DNA from: Desulfobulbaceae bacterium DB1
GTDB lineage: Bacteria > Desulfobacterota > Desulfobulbia > Desulfobulbales > SURF-16
Assembly (NCBI GenBank): GCA_001914235.1
Contig: MQUF01000015.1
Location: 34,280 to 98,279, forward strand
Direction: 5' to 3'
DNA length: 64,000 bases
The position numbers and the translations under genes were made by a program. Shown piece after piece: positions 26,120 to 38,184 of the stretch. Position 1 is the first letter of the stretch; each line of letters starts with the position of its first letter. Under the pieces are notes generated by a model that saw nothing but the letters and a program-made list of their open reading frames with translations, searched no databases and was not told the origin of the DNA.

Positions 26120-28426
26120 CTAACGATTACCGCCGAAGATGCCCACGTAGCTCCTCGTGTCGAATCCGGCATGGAAGTTTCCACCGATGGATTCGGCATG
26201 GGGGCCGAAAAACGCCCCGTTGAATTCGCTGTCGTAAACCGTCTTTGTCGGATGGGAGACAAAGCCGTGAAAGCCGCCGGTGGTGGCATAGTCCATCGCT
26301 GTGTTGGCAACATTAAAAGTGGTGCCGTCATCAATTTTGATGACCCCTTGAATCGCGCTTGCCGCATTTAAGTTGGCGAAATCCACATCAATGGCAAATG
26401 AGCCCTTGAACTCTTGCACATCGGTGTCGATCCGGGTGGCAAGAACAGGGCCGCCATAGTGACCAATGAAGTGGGTATTCGCCAGATTCTGCAATTCGGT
26501 GAGCGGGGTCGGTTCGCCGGCGATCCATCTGGAGCCTGGCGCATGGGCGTGGTAGGGCTCGCGGCTTGCCGGATCGGTATAGGCAACCTCCCAGAAACCC
26601 CAGGAAATGTAGTCGCCGATCTCGTTGATGTCCGGATCGGCCGTGACCAGGTAATTGGTGTATTTTTTCAGTCCGCCGGTGGAGCCGTTTGTTTCAACGC
26701 AAGCGCCGGATGGGCATCCCATCACGGCGGCAAAGTTGTCTTCCAGGATAAAGGCTGAGGGCAGGGCGCCGCCGATGTCGATGCCGACGAGGGCCGCGCC
26801 GCCGCCGGTCACATCCGAGGCGGAAAGTTTGCCGGTTATCGTGCCGTTGTCCTTGTCCAGGGTGAAGTAGAATTCGTTAAATCTTCTGTTCATGAACAGC
26901 CGTCGGTTGGAGTCGATATTCGTCATGTTTTCGGCGACACTTGTCACAAATCCTTTCCATGCCCGGATTTCACGGGGTGAAACGGCGTCATCCGGGGTGT
27001 CTTCCACTTCCCTTGTGGTCGTTCCCTGGGCCGACCAGGTGTCAAAAAGCGGTTGGCTGGGCGGCGCGATTTCATAGCCGGAGCCCGAGGCGCTGAAATT
27101 CAGAAAGTCGTAGTTTTCCCCGAGAATGAGGCCGCTGCCGCTGCCGTTCAAGGCGGTTATCGTCGGGAAGGGTTGCGTCGGATCGGCGGAATCCAGTTGG
27201 TCCGCCCCGGTTCCGAGGATTTTCACATTGACGATCTCGTTGCCGCGGATGTCCCCGATAAAGAAGACGGACGGGCCGGCCATGAGTCCTCCGATCCGGC
27301 CCAACGCCTTGCCGGAATGCCAGTTGATTTCTATCCAGACGGGATCGGAAAAGGTGTCGATCGTGCCATCCACCAGATTGGCGGTGCCGCTGATATCGCC
27401 CACGTAACCGGTGAGGCCGTCGGTGGGAAGCACGGGCGCCGGTGCAACGGGGTCAATGATCGGACTCGTCTCGTTGGGTGGCGGCACTTCCACGACGGGA
27501 GCGACAACCGGTTCGGTGGTGACCGCCGCAACGGTTGTTTCTCCCGCCAGGGCGATATCCGTTGTCGTGGCCGCATCATCGGTTTCCGGCAGCGCAGCCG
27601 GTTCCGTTTCCCCCGTGCTTTCATCGGTGGAGGCTGTTTCTTCGGCCACGGCAGGCGCGGCCTCCTCTTCATCGGTTGTTTCGTCAGCGGCAGCCGAGGA
27701 TGATTCGCCTTCCTCCTGTTCTTCTCCGGTGGTTGTTTCCTCCGTTTCCTCCCCGTTGTCTTCCGCCTCATCACTCGCCTTTTTATTCAAAGAGGCAACT
27801 TCCTGTTCGCTGAATTTCGCGGGAGGTGTCGGGGCGCTTTCCGTCGACGCCTTGGTGCCGAAGCCGGGCTGGGAAATCTCAACCGTGCCGAAGGGATTGG
27901 TCACCGTAATTCCCTTGCCGCCTTGAAACACCACGGAAAGCGATTTCCCGGTCACGGTACCGGCATACATCGAGCCCCTGATGCCGATGGTGGCGGCCGG
28001 CGTTTCGGTGGTGAAGTTTTCCGGGGAATGCTTGGTAATGGCGCCGCCCATCACCCGAAAGACCCCTTCCTTCACTTTTGTTTTCAGTTCCCCCTCCTTC
28101 TTGTCCGGTTGCCAGCTGTACTGGGAGATCTGCATTTCGCTGTTGTCGGAGAGGCTGTAGATGGTGTTGTCGGTGAAGAGGATCTGGATGCGTCCACGCG
28201 GACCGGTTTTGATGCTGTCCGCGGCATGGATCGGGTCTTTTACGGCAAGCGGTCGCGATTTTCCGGCGGCGTCAATGGCCTCCACCTTGCCCCGTAGGGC
28301 CACCACGGTTGCGACCGGGCCGGCATTTTCCTCCGCCCGGCATATCGGCGGTAAGGAAAAGAAACAGAGCAGCAGGCCGAAAAGGAGAACGGAGAAGAGA
28401 GGGGAGCGCGGTTCGGCATTGTTCAT
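26120..28426 (-). CDS. FecR-domain protein, exported, with acidic low-complexity linker
   Basis: 768 residues. Signal peptide (FGLLLCFFSLPPICRAEE), FecR domain (about 40-150: GRIQILFTDNTIYSLSDNSE, FRVMGGAITKHSPENF), an acidic Glu/Thr/Ala-rich linker (about 205-320), and a C-terminal domain with aromatic and Gly-rich beta pattern. Lies between the cyclase and the TPR/barrel gene, 13 bp after the latter's stop. Probably an envelope sensor or surface anchor; function unproven. Confidence 0.8.
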   Translation of the reverse strand: MNNAEPRSPLFSVLLFGLLLCFFSLPPICRAEENAGPVATVVALRGKVEAIDAAGKSRPLAVKDPIHAADSIKTGPRGRIQILFTDNTIYSLSDNSEMQISQYSWQPDKKEGELKTKVKEGVFRVMGGAITKHSPENFTTETPAATIGIRGSMYAGTVTGKSLSVVFQGGKGITVTNPFGTVEISQPGFGTKASTESAPTPPAKFSEQEVASLNKKASDEAEDNGEETEETTTGEEQEEGESSSAAADETTDEEEAAPAVAEETASTDESTGETEPAALPETDDAATTTDIALAGETTVAAVTTEPVVAPVVEVPPPNETSPIIDPVAPAPVLPTDGLTGYVGDISGTANLVDGTIDTFSDPVWIEINWHSGKALGRIGGLMAGPSVFFIGDIRGNEIVNVKILGTGADQLDSADPTQPFPTITALNGSGSGLILGENYDFLNFSASGSGYEIAPPSQPLFDTWSAQGTTTREVEDTPDDAVSPREIRAWKGFVTSVAENMTNIDSNRRLFMNRRFNEFYFTLDKDNGTITGKLSASDVTGGGAALVGIDIGGALPSAFILEDNFAAVMGCPSGACVETNGSTGGLKKYTNYLVTADPDINEIGDYISWGFWEVAYTDPASREPYHAHAPGSRWIAGEPTPLTELQNLANTHFIGHYGGPVLATRIDTDVQEFKGSFAIDVDFANLNAASAIQGVIKIDDGTTFNVANTAMDYATTGGFHGFVSHPTKTVYDSEFNGAFFGPHAESIGGNFHAGFDTRSYVGIFGGNR

Positions 28427-28439
28427 GGCTGATTCTCCT

Positions 28440-29750
28440 TTAGAAAAATCCCAGGGTCAGGCCAAGGGAAACAAGATTTTTACGGTAGGTATAGAGGCTG
28501 ATATTGGAATCGGAATCAAGATAGGTATAACTGAGTTGTCCGGAAAGATTCGTCCGTTTTTTTCCGGATTGCCAAAGCAATTTTGAAACACCGACCTTCA
28601 GTTCCTGAACGGTGTCGTTGCGTTTTTTGAGAAAGAAGATGTTTTCGCCGTCGTATTCGGTCGTTTTTGCGCCGATCCCGGCGAAAATCGTTGTATCCAG
28701 GAACATCAGGCGTTCATAGCTTAGGATCCAGCCGATACGATCATAACTGTTCACCTCGTCGTCGGCGTTTTCAATTTCATTGAACAGGTAAGCGCTTATC
28801 CGGTTCGGGCCGATGGTCAGCACCGGGTTGAAATTGATGTTGATATTGGTGGCGTCGAGATAGGGATCGGAATGGTTGTCTTTTTCCTCGATCTGGCCGC
28901 CGAAGGTTATCAGCATCCGGGGCAGCAGTGGAACAGTCAGCAGGCTGCCGAGGCCCAGCGAGTCGAGATAGCGGTCATGTTCCACATCGATATGCTTGAT
29001 GATGCCGTGGTTGTTCCACATGAACCGGTCGGTTTTCCACACCGGCCCGCTTTTCATTTCATAGTAATAAACATCCAGGTCATGCCATGTTTCATAAAAG
29101 GCGTTGTAGTTGGTGAAGGCCGTTTTCCAGGTGTATGCGGGCGTGTTGGGGCGATAAACATGATTGATCACCGTTGTGGTCGAGAAGATCTCGTCATCCC
29201 GGGGTTTGGCGGTTGCCCCGGTGAGCTGAATGCCGCCCAGGACGATATCGCTTACCGGCGACAGGTAGACGTTGTCATCCAGGCTGAGGCCCAGGGAAAA
29301 GCTGCCGCTGAAGAGATGGCGTTTTTCCATCTCGTCAATGGCCGTCATATAGTGCTCGATATTTCGCCAGACCGCTTCCGGCGGTTTGGTCGCCAGCACT
29401 TCCCGGAAATATTGGCGGGCCAGCTCCCGGAAACCCAGGCGGAAATGACAGCGGGCTATTTCGAGTTTGACCCTGGTCGCATTGGGATCCGCGATAAGGA
29501 CCCGTTCAAAGGCCATCAGGGCGGCTTCATAATCTCCCAGCTCATACAGGACGAGGCCGAGATAGAAGTTGATGTCGGGGTTGGCGGGGTCATTCCTGAA
29601 CGCCGCGGAAAGGAATCTGTCGGCTTCCCGGTAATTGCCGGCGAGGAAATTTTTTTTCCCTTCCTGAAAATCCGCGGATTGTGACGAAGCCGCCGCAAGA
29701 GATGAAAGAGGCGCGAAGATGAAAAAAAGAAAAATAAAGAAGAGGCGCAT
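28440..29750 (-). CDS. TPR-plus-beta-barrel outer-membrane protein (SlaM/DUF560-like)
   Basis: About 436 residues. A signal peptide starts at MRLFFIFLFFIFAPLSSLAA (29750), chosen over an upstream ATG at 29807. TPR repeats (about 30-150: NPDINFYLGLVLYELGDYEA) precede a C-terminal barrel rich in aromatic beta strands ending in Phe-Phe, typical of outer-membrane proteins. Similar in plan to surface lipoprotein assembly modifiers; the adjacent lipoproteins fit that view. Confidence 0.75.
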   Translation of the reverse strand: MRLFFIFLFFIFAPLSSLAAASSQSADFQEGKKNFLAGNYREADRFLSAAFRNDPANPDINFYLGLVLYELGDYEAALMAFERVLIADPNATRVKLEIARCHFRLGFRELARQYFREVLATKPPEAVWRNIEHYMTAIDEMEKRHLFSGSFSLGLSLDDNVYLSPVSDIVLGGIQLTGATAKPRDDEIFSTTTVINHVYRPNTPAYTWKTAFTNYNAFYETWHDLDVYYYEMKSGPVWKTDRFMWNNHGIIKHIDVEHDRYLDSLGLGSLLTVPLLPRMLITFGGQIEEKDNHSDPYLDATNININFNPVLTIGPNRISAYLFNEIENADDEVNSYDRIGWILSYERLMFLDTTIFAGIGAKTTEYDGENIFFLKKRNDTVQELKVGVSKLLWQSGKKRTNLSGQLSYTYLDSDSNISLYTYRKNLVSLGLTLGFF

Positions 29751-29894
29751 ACGTTCACTTTTTATAAAATAGTTGTGTGTTGCAATGGGTAAAATACTTT
29801 GATTCATAACATAGCAGAAGGCAACGAGGAAATAAACCGGGTGAGGTTGAAATTTGTCGGATCACAAGGCGGAGAACAAGAAGAAAAATCAAAC

Positions 29895-29923
29895 TTGACA
29901 AATCCGTCCATTGTGGTATTTAT
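29895..29923 (+). promoter_or_regulatory. Likely sigma-70 promoter for rplU-rpmA-obgE
   Basis: TTGACA (29895-29900), 16-17 base spacing, TATTTAT (29917-29923). It lies in the 274-bp divergent gap between the TPR/barrel gene and rplU, and is correctly placed for rplU. Confidence 0.6.
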
Positions 29924-30024
29924 CACTGTTTCTGTGTCTTAGTATATAAATCTGCGTTTGCGGAGCCGGTTCAGTTGGTTGCGCTCGGGATAGAAATCAT
30001 TTCGTTTTGAAGTTGGAGGATAAT

Positions 30025-30336
30025 ATGTACGCTATAATTCGTACCGGCGGTAAACAGTATCAGGTGGCGGCAGGCGAAAAACTTCGCGTTGAAAAGCTTG
30101 CCGGTGAGGTGGGCGACACGGTGGAACTCAATGATGTTCTGCTGGTTGCCGCCGGTGATGATGTCAAGATCGGCCGGCCTGTTGTTGACGGCGCCAAGGT
30201 GACGGCCCGTATTGTCGAGCAGGATAAAGACAAAAAGGTGCTGATCTTCAAGAAGAAACGCCGCAAAGGATACAAGTTGCGAAAAGGCCATCGCCAGCCG
30301 TATACGGCGCTGGAAATTAAAGAAATAACCATTTAA
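30025..30336 (+). CDS. rplU: 50S ribosomal protein L21
   Basis: 103 residues: MYAIIRTGGKQYQVAAGEKL is diagnostic, with a basic tail KKRRKGYKLRKGHRQPYT. ATG 30025 is preceded by GGAGGATAAT; a reading from 30007 is open but adds six residues of no homology. First gene of the rplU-rpmA-obgE set. Confidence 0.97.
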   Translation: MYAIIRTGGKQYQVAAGEKLRVEKLAGEVGDTVELNDVLLVAAGDDVKIGRPVVDGAKVTARIVEQDKDKKVLIFKKKRRKGYKLRKGHRQPYTALEIKEITI

Positions 30337-30414
30337 TAAACGGAAATTCTTAATCATTGCGTGGCAGGGTGCCGTTCATGGCCGCTGCCCGCACTATTTT
30401 TAAGAGGTTGCATT

Positions 30415-32959
<2,545 letters not shown>

Positions 32960-32980
32960 TTGAATTGCCGGGAGCAGAAG

Positions 32981-34240
32981 ATGAGCACGATCCAGGAAAC
33001 GATTAAGAAGATGGCCGGGCAGGCAAAGGCCGCCTCCCGTAAAATGACCGCTTTATCCACGGAAAGCAAGAACCGGGTTCTCCTCCGCATGGCCTGCGCC
33101 CTGGACGAGCAGAAGGATTACATCCGCCGGGAAAACGACAAGGATCTCGCTGCCGGGCGCGCCAAAGGGCTGTCCGCCGCCATGCTTGATCGTCTCAGCC
33201 TTTCCGACAAGGTCATGTCCTCCATGATAAACGGCCTCAAGGAGGTTGCCGCCCTGCCGGATCCGGTGGGGGAGGTGACGGAAATGATCAAGCGGCCCAA
33301 CGGTATCATGGTCGGGCGCATGCGTATTCCTTTGGGCGTTATCGGCATGATTTACGAGTCCCGGCCCAATGTCACGGTGGATGCGGCGGCGCTGTGTCTC
33401 AAGGCGGGCAACAGCATTCTGCTGCGGGGCGGCTCCGAGGCCATCCATTCAAATCTCGCCCTGGCCAAGGTGCTGCAGGACTGTCTGGCTGCGGAGAAGA
33501 TCGACGCCGCGGCAATCCAGGTAATTCCCGTCACCGACCGCGAGGCGGTTACTTTCATGCTCGGGCTGGAGGAAGAAATCGATCTCATCATCCCCCGGGG
33601 CGGCGAAGGGCTCATTCGTTTTGTCGCGGAAAACTCCCGCATCCCGGTACTGAAACATTACAAAGGGGTGTGTCATGTCTTTGTAGATGAAACCGCCGAT
33701 CTGCAGATGGCAATCAATATCGTCATGAACGGCAAGGTGCAACGCCCCGGAGTCTGCAACGCCCTGGAGACGCTGCTGGTCCATGAGAGGATCGCCGCGG
33801 CATTTCTCCCTTTGGTCGGCGCCGAGCTGATCAAGGCCGGAGTCGAAATCAGGGGTTGCGGGAAAACCCGGGCCCTGGTGAACCAGGCGAAAGCAGCCGG
33901 TGATGCGGATTGGGGCATGGAGTTTCTTGATCTGATCCTGGCGGTTCAGGTGGTGCCCGATCTTGACGCGGCCATGGCCCATATCGTCAGATACGGTTCC
34001 CAGCATACGGAGGCCATCGTCACCAACAGTTATGCCAACGGCCAGCGTTTTCTGCGGGAAGTTGACGCCTCGGCGGTGATGATCAACGCTTCCACCCGGT
34101 TCAGCGACGGCGGTCAGTTCGGGTTGGGGGCGGAAATCGGTATCAGCACCACCAAGCTGCACGCCTACGGGCCCATGGGGTTGAAAGAGCTGACCACCAA
34201 AAAATTCATCGTCTACGGCGAGGGTCAGGTGCGGGCGTAG
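32981..34240 (+). CDS. proA: Gamma-glutamyl phosphate reductase
   Basis: Second step of proline synthesis; NADPH-dependent reduction to glutamate-5-semialdehyde. About 419 residues, the usual length. Seen: LGVIGMIYESRPNVTVDAA, the catalytic cysteine in GKVQRPGVCNALET, and ALVNQAKAAG. The frame is open from a TTG at 32960, but the ATG is the expected start. Follows proB by 21 bases. Confidence 0.95.
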   Translation: MSTIQETIKKMAGQAKAASRKMTALSTESKNRVLLRMACALDEQKDYIRRENDKDLAAGRAKGLSAAMLDRLSLSDKVMSSMINGLKEVAALPDPVGEVTEMIKRPNGIMVGRMRIPLGVIGMIYESRPNVTVDAAALCLKAGNSILLRGGSEAIHSNLALAKVLQDCLAAEKIDAAAIQVIPVTDREAVTFMLGLEEEIDLIIPRGGEGLIRFVAENSRIPVLKHYKGVCHVFVDETADLQMAINIVMNGKVQRPGVCNALETLLVHERIAAAFLPLVGAELIKAGVEIRGCGKTRALVNQAKAAGDADWGMEFLDLILAVQVVPDLDAAMAHIVRYGSQHTEAIVTNSYANGQRFLREVDASAVMINASTRFSDGGQFGLGAEIGISTTKLHAYGPMGLKELTTKKFIVYGEGQVRA

Positions 34241-34257
34241 GATTTTTTGAGAAGGCG

Positions 34258-34295
34258 GGAGTCAGGAGTAAAAATCTTCTGACTCCTTTGTTTTT
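34258..34295 (+). terminator. Rho-independent terminator after proA
   Basis: An exact 8-bp stem, GGAGTCAG (34258-34265) with CTGACTCC (34279-34286), followed by TTTGTTTTT. Placed 17 bases after the proA stop and before nadD. Confidence 0.75.
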
Positions 34296-34318
34296 CGTAA
34301 AAATACAGGAGCCGACGC

Positions 34319-34972
34319 ATGAAAAAGATCGGCCTGTTCGGCGGCACCTTTGATCCTGTCCACAACGGTCATATGGCGGTGGCAAAGGCTGCGCTGGAGC
34401 AGCTTGCGCTTGATACCCTTTACTTTATCCCTGCTGCCGAGCCACCCCATAAATCCAGTCGGTTCATCACGTCATTTGCCCATCGGGTGGCCATGCTGCG
34501 CCTGGCCCTGCAAGGGGAGCCGCGTTACATTGTCTCGGACATCGAGGGGCTGCGCCGCGGCCCGTCCTATACCATTGACACCCTGGCCCAGTTTCGGCGC
34601 AAACTGGGCCGGGAGGCGGATCTTTTTTTCATCATCGGCCTGGACGCCTTTGCCGATATAACGAGCTGGAAATGCTACCGGGAGCTTCTGCAAGGCAGTT
34701 CTTTCGTGGTCATCGACAGACCGACCCATGGGCACCATGTTTTGTCCGAGGTTATTGCCGGCAATTTTCCCGATTACCGGGAAACGGGTGCGGGAATCTG
34801 GTCAAGGAAGGGGGGCAAAAGCATTCTTGCCCTGTCCATGGAGCCGGTTGCCGTTTCTTCCTCTTTGGTGCGGGAAAGATTACGACAGGGCAGCCCGGTG
34901 GAAAAGCTTATTCCACCGGCGGTGGTGCGCTATCTGCGGTCTGAACGGTTATATGGGGAAATGGGACGTTAG
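34319..34972 (+). CDS. nadD: Nicotinate-nucleotide adenylyltransferase
   Basis: Makes deamido-NAD from nicotinate mononucleotide and ATP. 217 residues: LFGGTFDPVHNGHM with the HxGH motif, and VSSSLVRERLRQG (the ISSTxIR equivalent). A terminator separates it from proA, so it may have its own promoter. It converges on folE2, the stops overlapping by 4 bases. Confidence 0.95.
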   Translation: MKKIGLFGGTFDPVHNGHMAVAKAALEQLALDTLYFIPAAEPPHKSSRFITSFAHRVAMLRLALQGEPRYIVSDIEGLRRGPSYTIDTLAQFRRKLGREADLFFIIGLDAFADITSWKCYRELLQGSSFVVIDRPTHGHHVLSEVIAGNFPDYRETGAGIWSRKGGKSILALSMEPVAVSSSLVRERLRQGSPVEKLIPPAVVRYLRSERLYGEMGR

Positions 34973-35712
34973 GCTTCAATGCCGCTGCTGTCGACATAGG
35001 CATAGGCGCTGTGCTTGTGAATCGATTCGAAGCTTTCCACCCCTACCGAGAACCAGTAGATGTCAGGGTGGGCCTGGGCCATTTCCGCTACCTTGCGCAC
35101 CACATCCTCAACAAACATCGGATTTTTGTACGCCTGTTCGGTAACGAATTTTTCATCGGGTCGCTTGAGGATGGAATAAACTTCGCAGGAGGCCCCGGAC
35201 TCCACCAAACTGATCAGGTCCTCCACCCAGATGAAGCCTTTTGACTTGACGTTCAGGTTGATTTCCGCCCGCTGATTGTGGGCGCCGAATTCGCTGATTT
35301 CCTTGGAGCAGGGGCATAAGGTGGTGCTGGGCACCCAGACGGAAAGAATAAAATCTTCATCCTCGCCGATGCCGCCGGCAAAACGGCAGGTATACTCCAT
35401 CAAGCCCGATGTTTTTGTCACCGGCGCCTTTTTTTCCAGAAAATAGGGAAATGTCATCTCCAGATGGGCGGAGTTGGCCTGCAACTGGTCCCTGGTTTCC
35501 ACCAGCAGCTTGGGGAAGATGGTGACGCTCATGTCCTCCTGGTATTTGCGCAGGACATCGAGAAAGGTTGCAACGCAGGTTTCCCGGAAGCGCCGGGGCA
35601 TGTTGGCCTGCAGGGTGATGCTCGCCACCGTGGACTGCAGGCCGCCTCCTGATTTTTCCCTGATCATGACCGGATAGCGAATGTTTTTGATACCCACTGT
35701 TTTCAGCTTCAT
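34969..35712 (-). CDS. folE2: GTP cyclohydrolase FolE2 (type IB)
   Basis: Zinc-independent GTP cyclohydrolase I opening folate and queuosine synthesis. 247 residues: signature TTLCPCSKEIS with the key cysteine, and RFRETCVATFLDVLRKY. Alone and leftward between two + strand genes. FolE2 is often regulated by zinc in other groups; no such site was seen here. Confidence 0.93.
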   Translation of the reverse strand: MKLKTVGIKNIRYPVMIREKSGGGLQSTVASITLQANMPRRFRETCVATFLDVLRKYQEDMSVTIFPKLLVETRDQLQANSAHLEMTFPYFLEKKAPVTKTSGLMEYTCRFAGGIGEDEDFILSVWVPSTTLCPCSKEISEFGAHNQRAEINLNVKSKGFIWVEDLISLVESGASCEVYSILKRPDEKFVTEQAYKNPMFVEDVVRKVAEMAQAHPDIYWFSVGVESFESIHKHSAYAYVDSSGIEA

Positions 35713-35903
35713 AAGAGACCCTTTTTACCTTTTTTTGTCCACATCGCCAACAGGTTTCTTTGGCCGCCGTTTGTTCCGGGATTTTCGCCGTCATCAAAGT
35801 TTTCAGGTTTGCCGGAACATCTCGAACTTTTTTGCAGCCGGTGGTAAAATATGGTAATTTTTTCGCTACTCTCGGAGCGTTGAATCAATTATTATGGCAT
35901 GCT

Positions 35904-36302
35904 GTGACTGAAGAAAAAGTGCGGATTGATAAATGGCTGTGGGCCGCCAGATTTTACAAGACACGTTCCATGGCGGCCAAGGCGGTGAGCGGCGGTCATG
36001 TCCATGTCAACGGGGATCGGGTCAAGTCGGCGCGCGGCGTGGGTGTCGGCGATGCGCTGCGGATTGTCCGGGATGAAACGGAGTTTGTCGTCATTGTCCG
36101 GGCATTGTCTGATCGTCGTGGACCGGCACCCATTGCCCGCACGCTTTATGAGGAAACCGAAGCGAGCATCGCCGCCCGGCAAAAACAAGGTGAAGACCGA
36201 CGCCTGATGCGGCTTGCCGGCGATATGCCCCCACCCAAACGGCCGGGCAAGCGGGACAGGCGACTGATCCGGAATTTTACCAGAAAAAGCGATACGGAAT
36301 AA
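35904..36302 (+). CDS. hslR: S4-domain ribosome-associated heat shock protein Hsp15
   Basis: About 132 residues: S4 RNA-binding motif VRIDKWLWAARFYKTRSMAA, KAVSGGHVHVNGDRVKSARG. Binds free 50S carrying nascent chains. GTG 35904 is chosen; the frame is open upstream to 35760 with no homology. The length equals E. coli HslR. Confidence 0.9.
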   Translation: MTEEKVRIDKWLWAARFYKTRSMAAKAVSGGHVHVNGDRVKSARGVGVGDALRIVRDETEFVVIVRALSDRRGPAPIARTLYEETEASIAARQKQGEDRRLMRLAGDMPPPKRPGKRDRRLIRNFTRKSDTE

Positions 36303-36407
36303 AGTCCGGACGGCGGAAGAACGGAGAGCTGCTGAATCCTTTCACTTCTGCCTGCCGGCTTTTCCCATCGACTTTTTTTGATTTTAAATAACACAGGGGA
36401 GATTGAC

Positions 36408-37022
36408 ATGAAAAAAGCGGAAAGGGCGCTTATCAGCCTGACGGATAAGTCTGGAATCGAGGGATTTGCCAAGGAGCTTGAAGCTCTTGGTATTGAAATT
36501 CTCTCCACCGGCGGAACAGCCAAAAAATTGCGCGACAGCGGCATCAAGGTCAAGGATGTGTCGGAATTTACCGGCTTTCCCGAGATGCTCGACGGTCGGG
36601 TGAAAACCCTGCATCCCAAGGTGCACGGCGGTATTCTGGCGCAGAAGGGCAATCCCGACCATCTCCGCCAGATGAAGGAACATGGCCTTGAGGCGATCGA
36701 TATCGTTGCCGTCAATCTTTACGCCTTTGACAAGGCCACCGCCGACCCCAATTGCACCCTGGCGCATGCCATTGAAAATATCGATATCGGCGGACCCACC
36801 ATGCTGCGCTCCTCGGCCAAGAATTTCCAGGATGTCACCGTTATTGTCGATCCCGCCGATTATCCGACGGTCATCGGCGAAATCAAACAGCACGGCAACA
36901 CCACCCTGAAAACCCGTTTCCTGCTGGCCAGGAAAGTTTTCGCCCTGACCGGCCGGTACGACAGCCTGATTACCGCCTGGCTTGATAAGGTGAATGTTGA
37001 TTCCGACCCTTCTTTCCGTTGA
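36408..37022 (+). CDS. Stand-alone IMP cyclohydrolase (PurH N-terminal domain only)
   Basis: About 204 residues containing just the MGS-like IMP cyclohydrolase domain: [65 protein letters not shown]. The AICAR-transformylase half of a full PurH (about 520 residues) is absent and no frame continues past the stop. GGGGA ribosome site before ATG 36408. Followed by purN, so a purine pair; the formyltransferase must be encoded elsewhere. Confidence 0.88.
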   Translation: MKKAERALISLTDKSGIEGFAKELEALGIEILSTGGTAKKLRDSGIKVKDVSEFTGFPEMLDGRVKTLHPKVHGGILAQKGNPDHLRQMKEHGLEAIDIVAVNLYAFDKATADPNCTLAHAIENIDIGGPTMLRSSAKNFQDVTVIVDPADYPTVIGEIKQHGNTTLKTRFLLARKVFALTGRYDSLITAWLDKVNVDSDPSFR

Positions 37023-37033
37023 GGAGACAATTC

Positions 37034-37600
37034 ATGAAAATGGCTGTTCTTCTTTCCGGCAGCGGCCGTACCCTGGATAATTTTCATCAACGAATCCAAA
37101 ACGGCACCATGCAGGGCAGCATTGCCGTCGTCATCTCAAACGTCAAGGACGCCCTCGGTCTGCAAAAGGCTCGCAACTACGGCTATCCCGCCGTTCATGC
37201 CGCTGATAACGCCATCATCAATCGCACTCTTGCCGACTATGATGTGGAGCTTATTCTGCTGGCCGGTTTCCTGAAACTCTATGAACCGCCTGCTCATCTC
37301 AGAAGAAATGTGATCAATATCCATCCGTCGCTTATTCCTTCTTTTGCCGGCGCCGGTTTTTACGGCATGAAGGTGCATCGCGCCGTGCATGAGCGCGGAG
37401 TGAAGGTGAGCGGCTGTACGGTCCATTTTGCCAATGAGGTGTATGATGAAGGCCCGATCATTGTGCAGAAATGTGTTCAGCTCACGGAAAACGACACCCC
37501 GGACGATATAGCGGCAAAGGTGTTTGCCGCCGAGTGCGAGGCGTTTCCGGAAGCGATCAACCTGGTGCATGAAAAGGGTATTGATGTTTTCTGGCGCTAG
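37034..37600 (+). CDS. purN: Phosphoribosylglycinamide formyltransferase
   Basis: Third step of purine synthesis with 10-formyl-THF. About 188 residues: VLLSGSGRTLDNF, the INIHPSLIPSF motif, YGMKVHRAVHERGVKVSG and DEGPIIVQ. The NIH catalytic triad is conserved. GAGGAGAC ribosome site before ATG 37034. Follows the IMP cyclohydrolase gene by 11 bases. Confidence 0.93.
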   Translation: MKMAVLLSGSGRTLDNFHQRIQNGTMQGSIAVVISNVKDALGLQKARNYGYPAVHAADNAIINRTLADYDVELILLAGFLKLYEPPAHLRRNVINIHPSLIPSFAGAGFYGMKVHRAVHERGVKVSGCTVHFANEVYDEGPIIVQKCVQLTENDTPDDIAAKVFAAECEAFPEAINLVHEKGIDVFWR

Positions 37601-37624
37601 TCCGGAAAACAGGGAGAATGGAAC

Positions 37625-38170
37625 GTGGCCGAGAAAAGAACTTTGATCATGAGCGCCCAGGATATCGAGCGATCCCTCACCCGCATGGCCTTGCAGATCA
37701 TGGAGGACAACCGCGGCATCAAACGACTGGCGCTGATCGGCATTCATACCGGCGGCGTCTATCTTGCCGACCGTTTGCGGAAAATAGTCAGGGAGCATGA
37801 GGGGTTGGAGCTGCCCGTCGGTTATCTTGACATTACCCTTTACCGTGATGACTGGAGTCTGGTTTCGCAGAATCCCATTGTCAAGACGACCGATATCCCC
37901 TTTTCGGTGGAAGAGCATACCCTGATTTTGGTTGATGATGTCCTGTATACCGGACGCACCATCCGTGCGGCGCTTGACGCCATCATGGATCTGGGTCGGC
38001 CGCGGGCCATTCAGCTGGCGGTCCTGATCAACCGGCAGTGCGGCCGGGAGCTTCCCATCCAGCCCAATTACTGGGGGCTTGAGGTGCGGGAAAACGTCAC
38101 CGATCATGTCCATGTCATCCTTCATGAAAAAGAAGGGGAGCAGGATGAGGTCAGACTAACTTTTGACTGA
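37625..38170 (+). CDS. pyrR: PyrR: pyrimidine regulator / uracil phosphoribosyltransferase
   Basis: 181 residues with PRPP-binding loop TLILVDDVLYTGRTIRAALD and the LDITLYRDD segment. Known members bind UMP and control pyr mRNA attenuation and make UMP from uracil. GTG start at 37625. No pyr biosynthesis gene or PyrR anti-antiterminator site was seen nearby; it sits in a purine/sensor run. Confidence 0.9.
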   Translation: MAEKRTLIMSAQDIERSLTRMALQIMEDNRGIKRLALIGIHTGGVYLADRLRKIVREHEGLELPVGYLDITLYRDDWSLVSQNPIVKTTDIPFSVEEHTLILVDDVLYTGRTIRAALDAIMDLGRPRAIQLAVLINRQCGRELPIQPNYWGLEVRENVTDHVHVILHEKEGEQDEVRLTFD

Positions 38171-38184
38171 TTTTTTGTGAAGGC

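Noticed and set aside
27411..27926. Plus-strand Ser/Val/Ala-rich frame
   Set aside because: Antisense of the acidic low-complexity linker of the FecR protein.
29913..29926. GTGGTA and TATCAC half-sites over the rplU promoter
   Set aside because: Half-sites are in the opposite order and spacing to those at 22.1 kb; only one case, so chance is likely.
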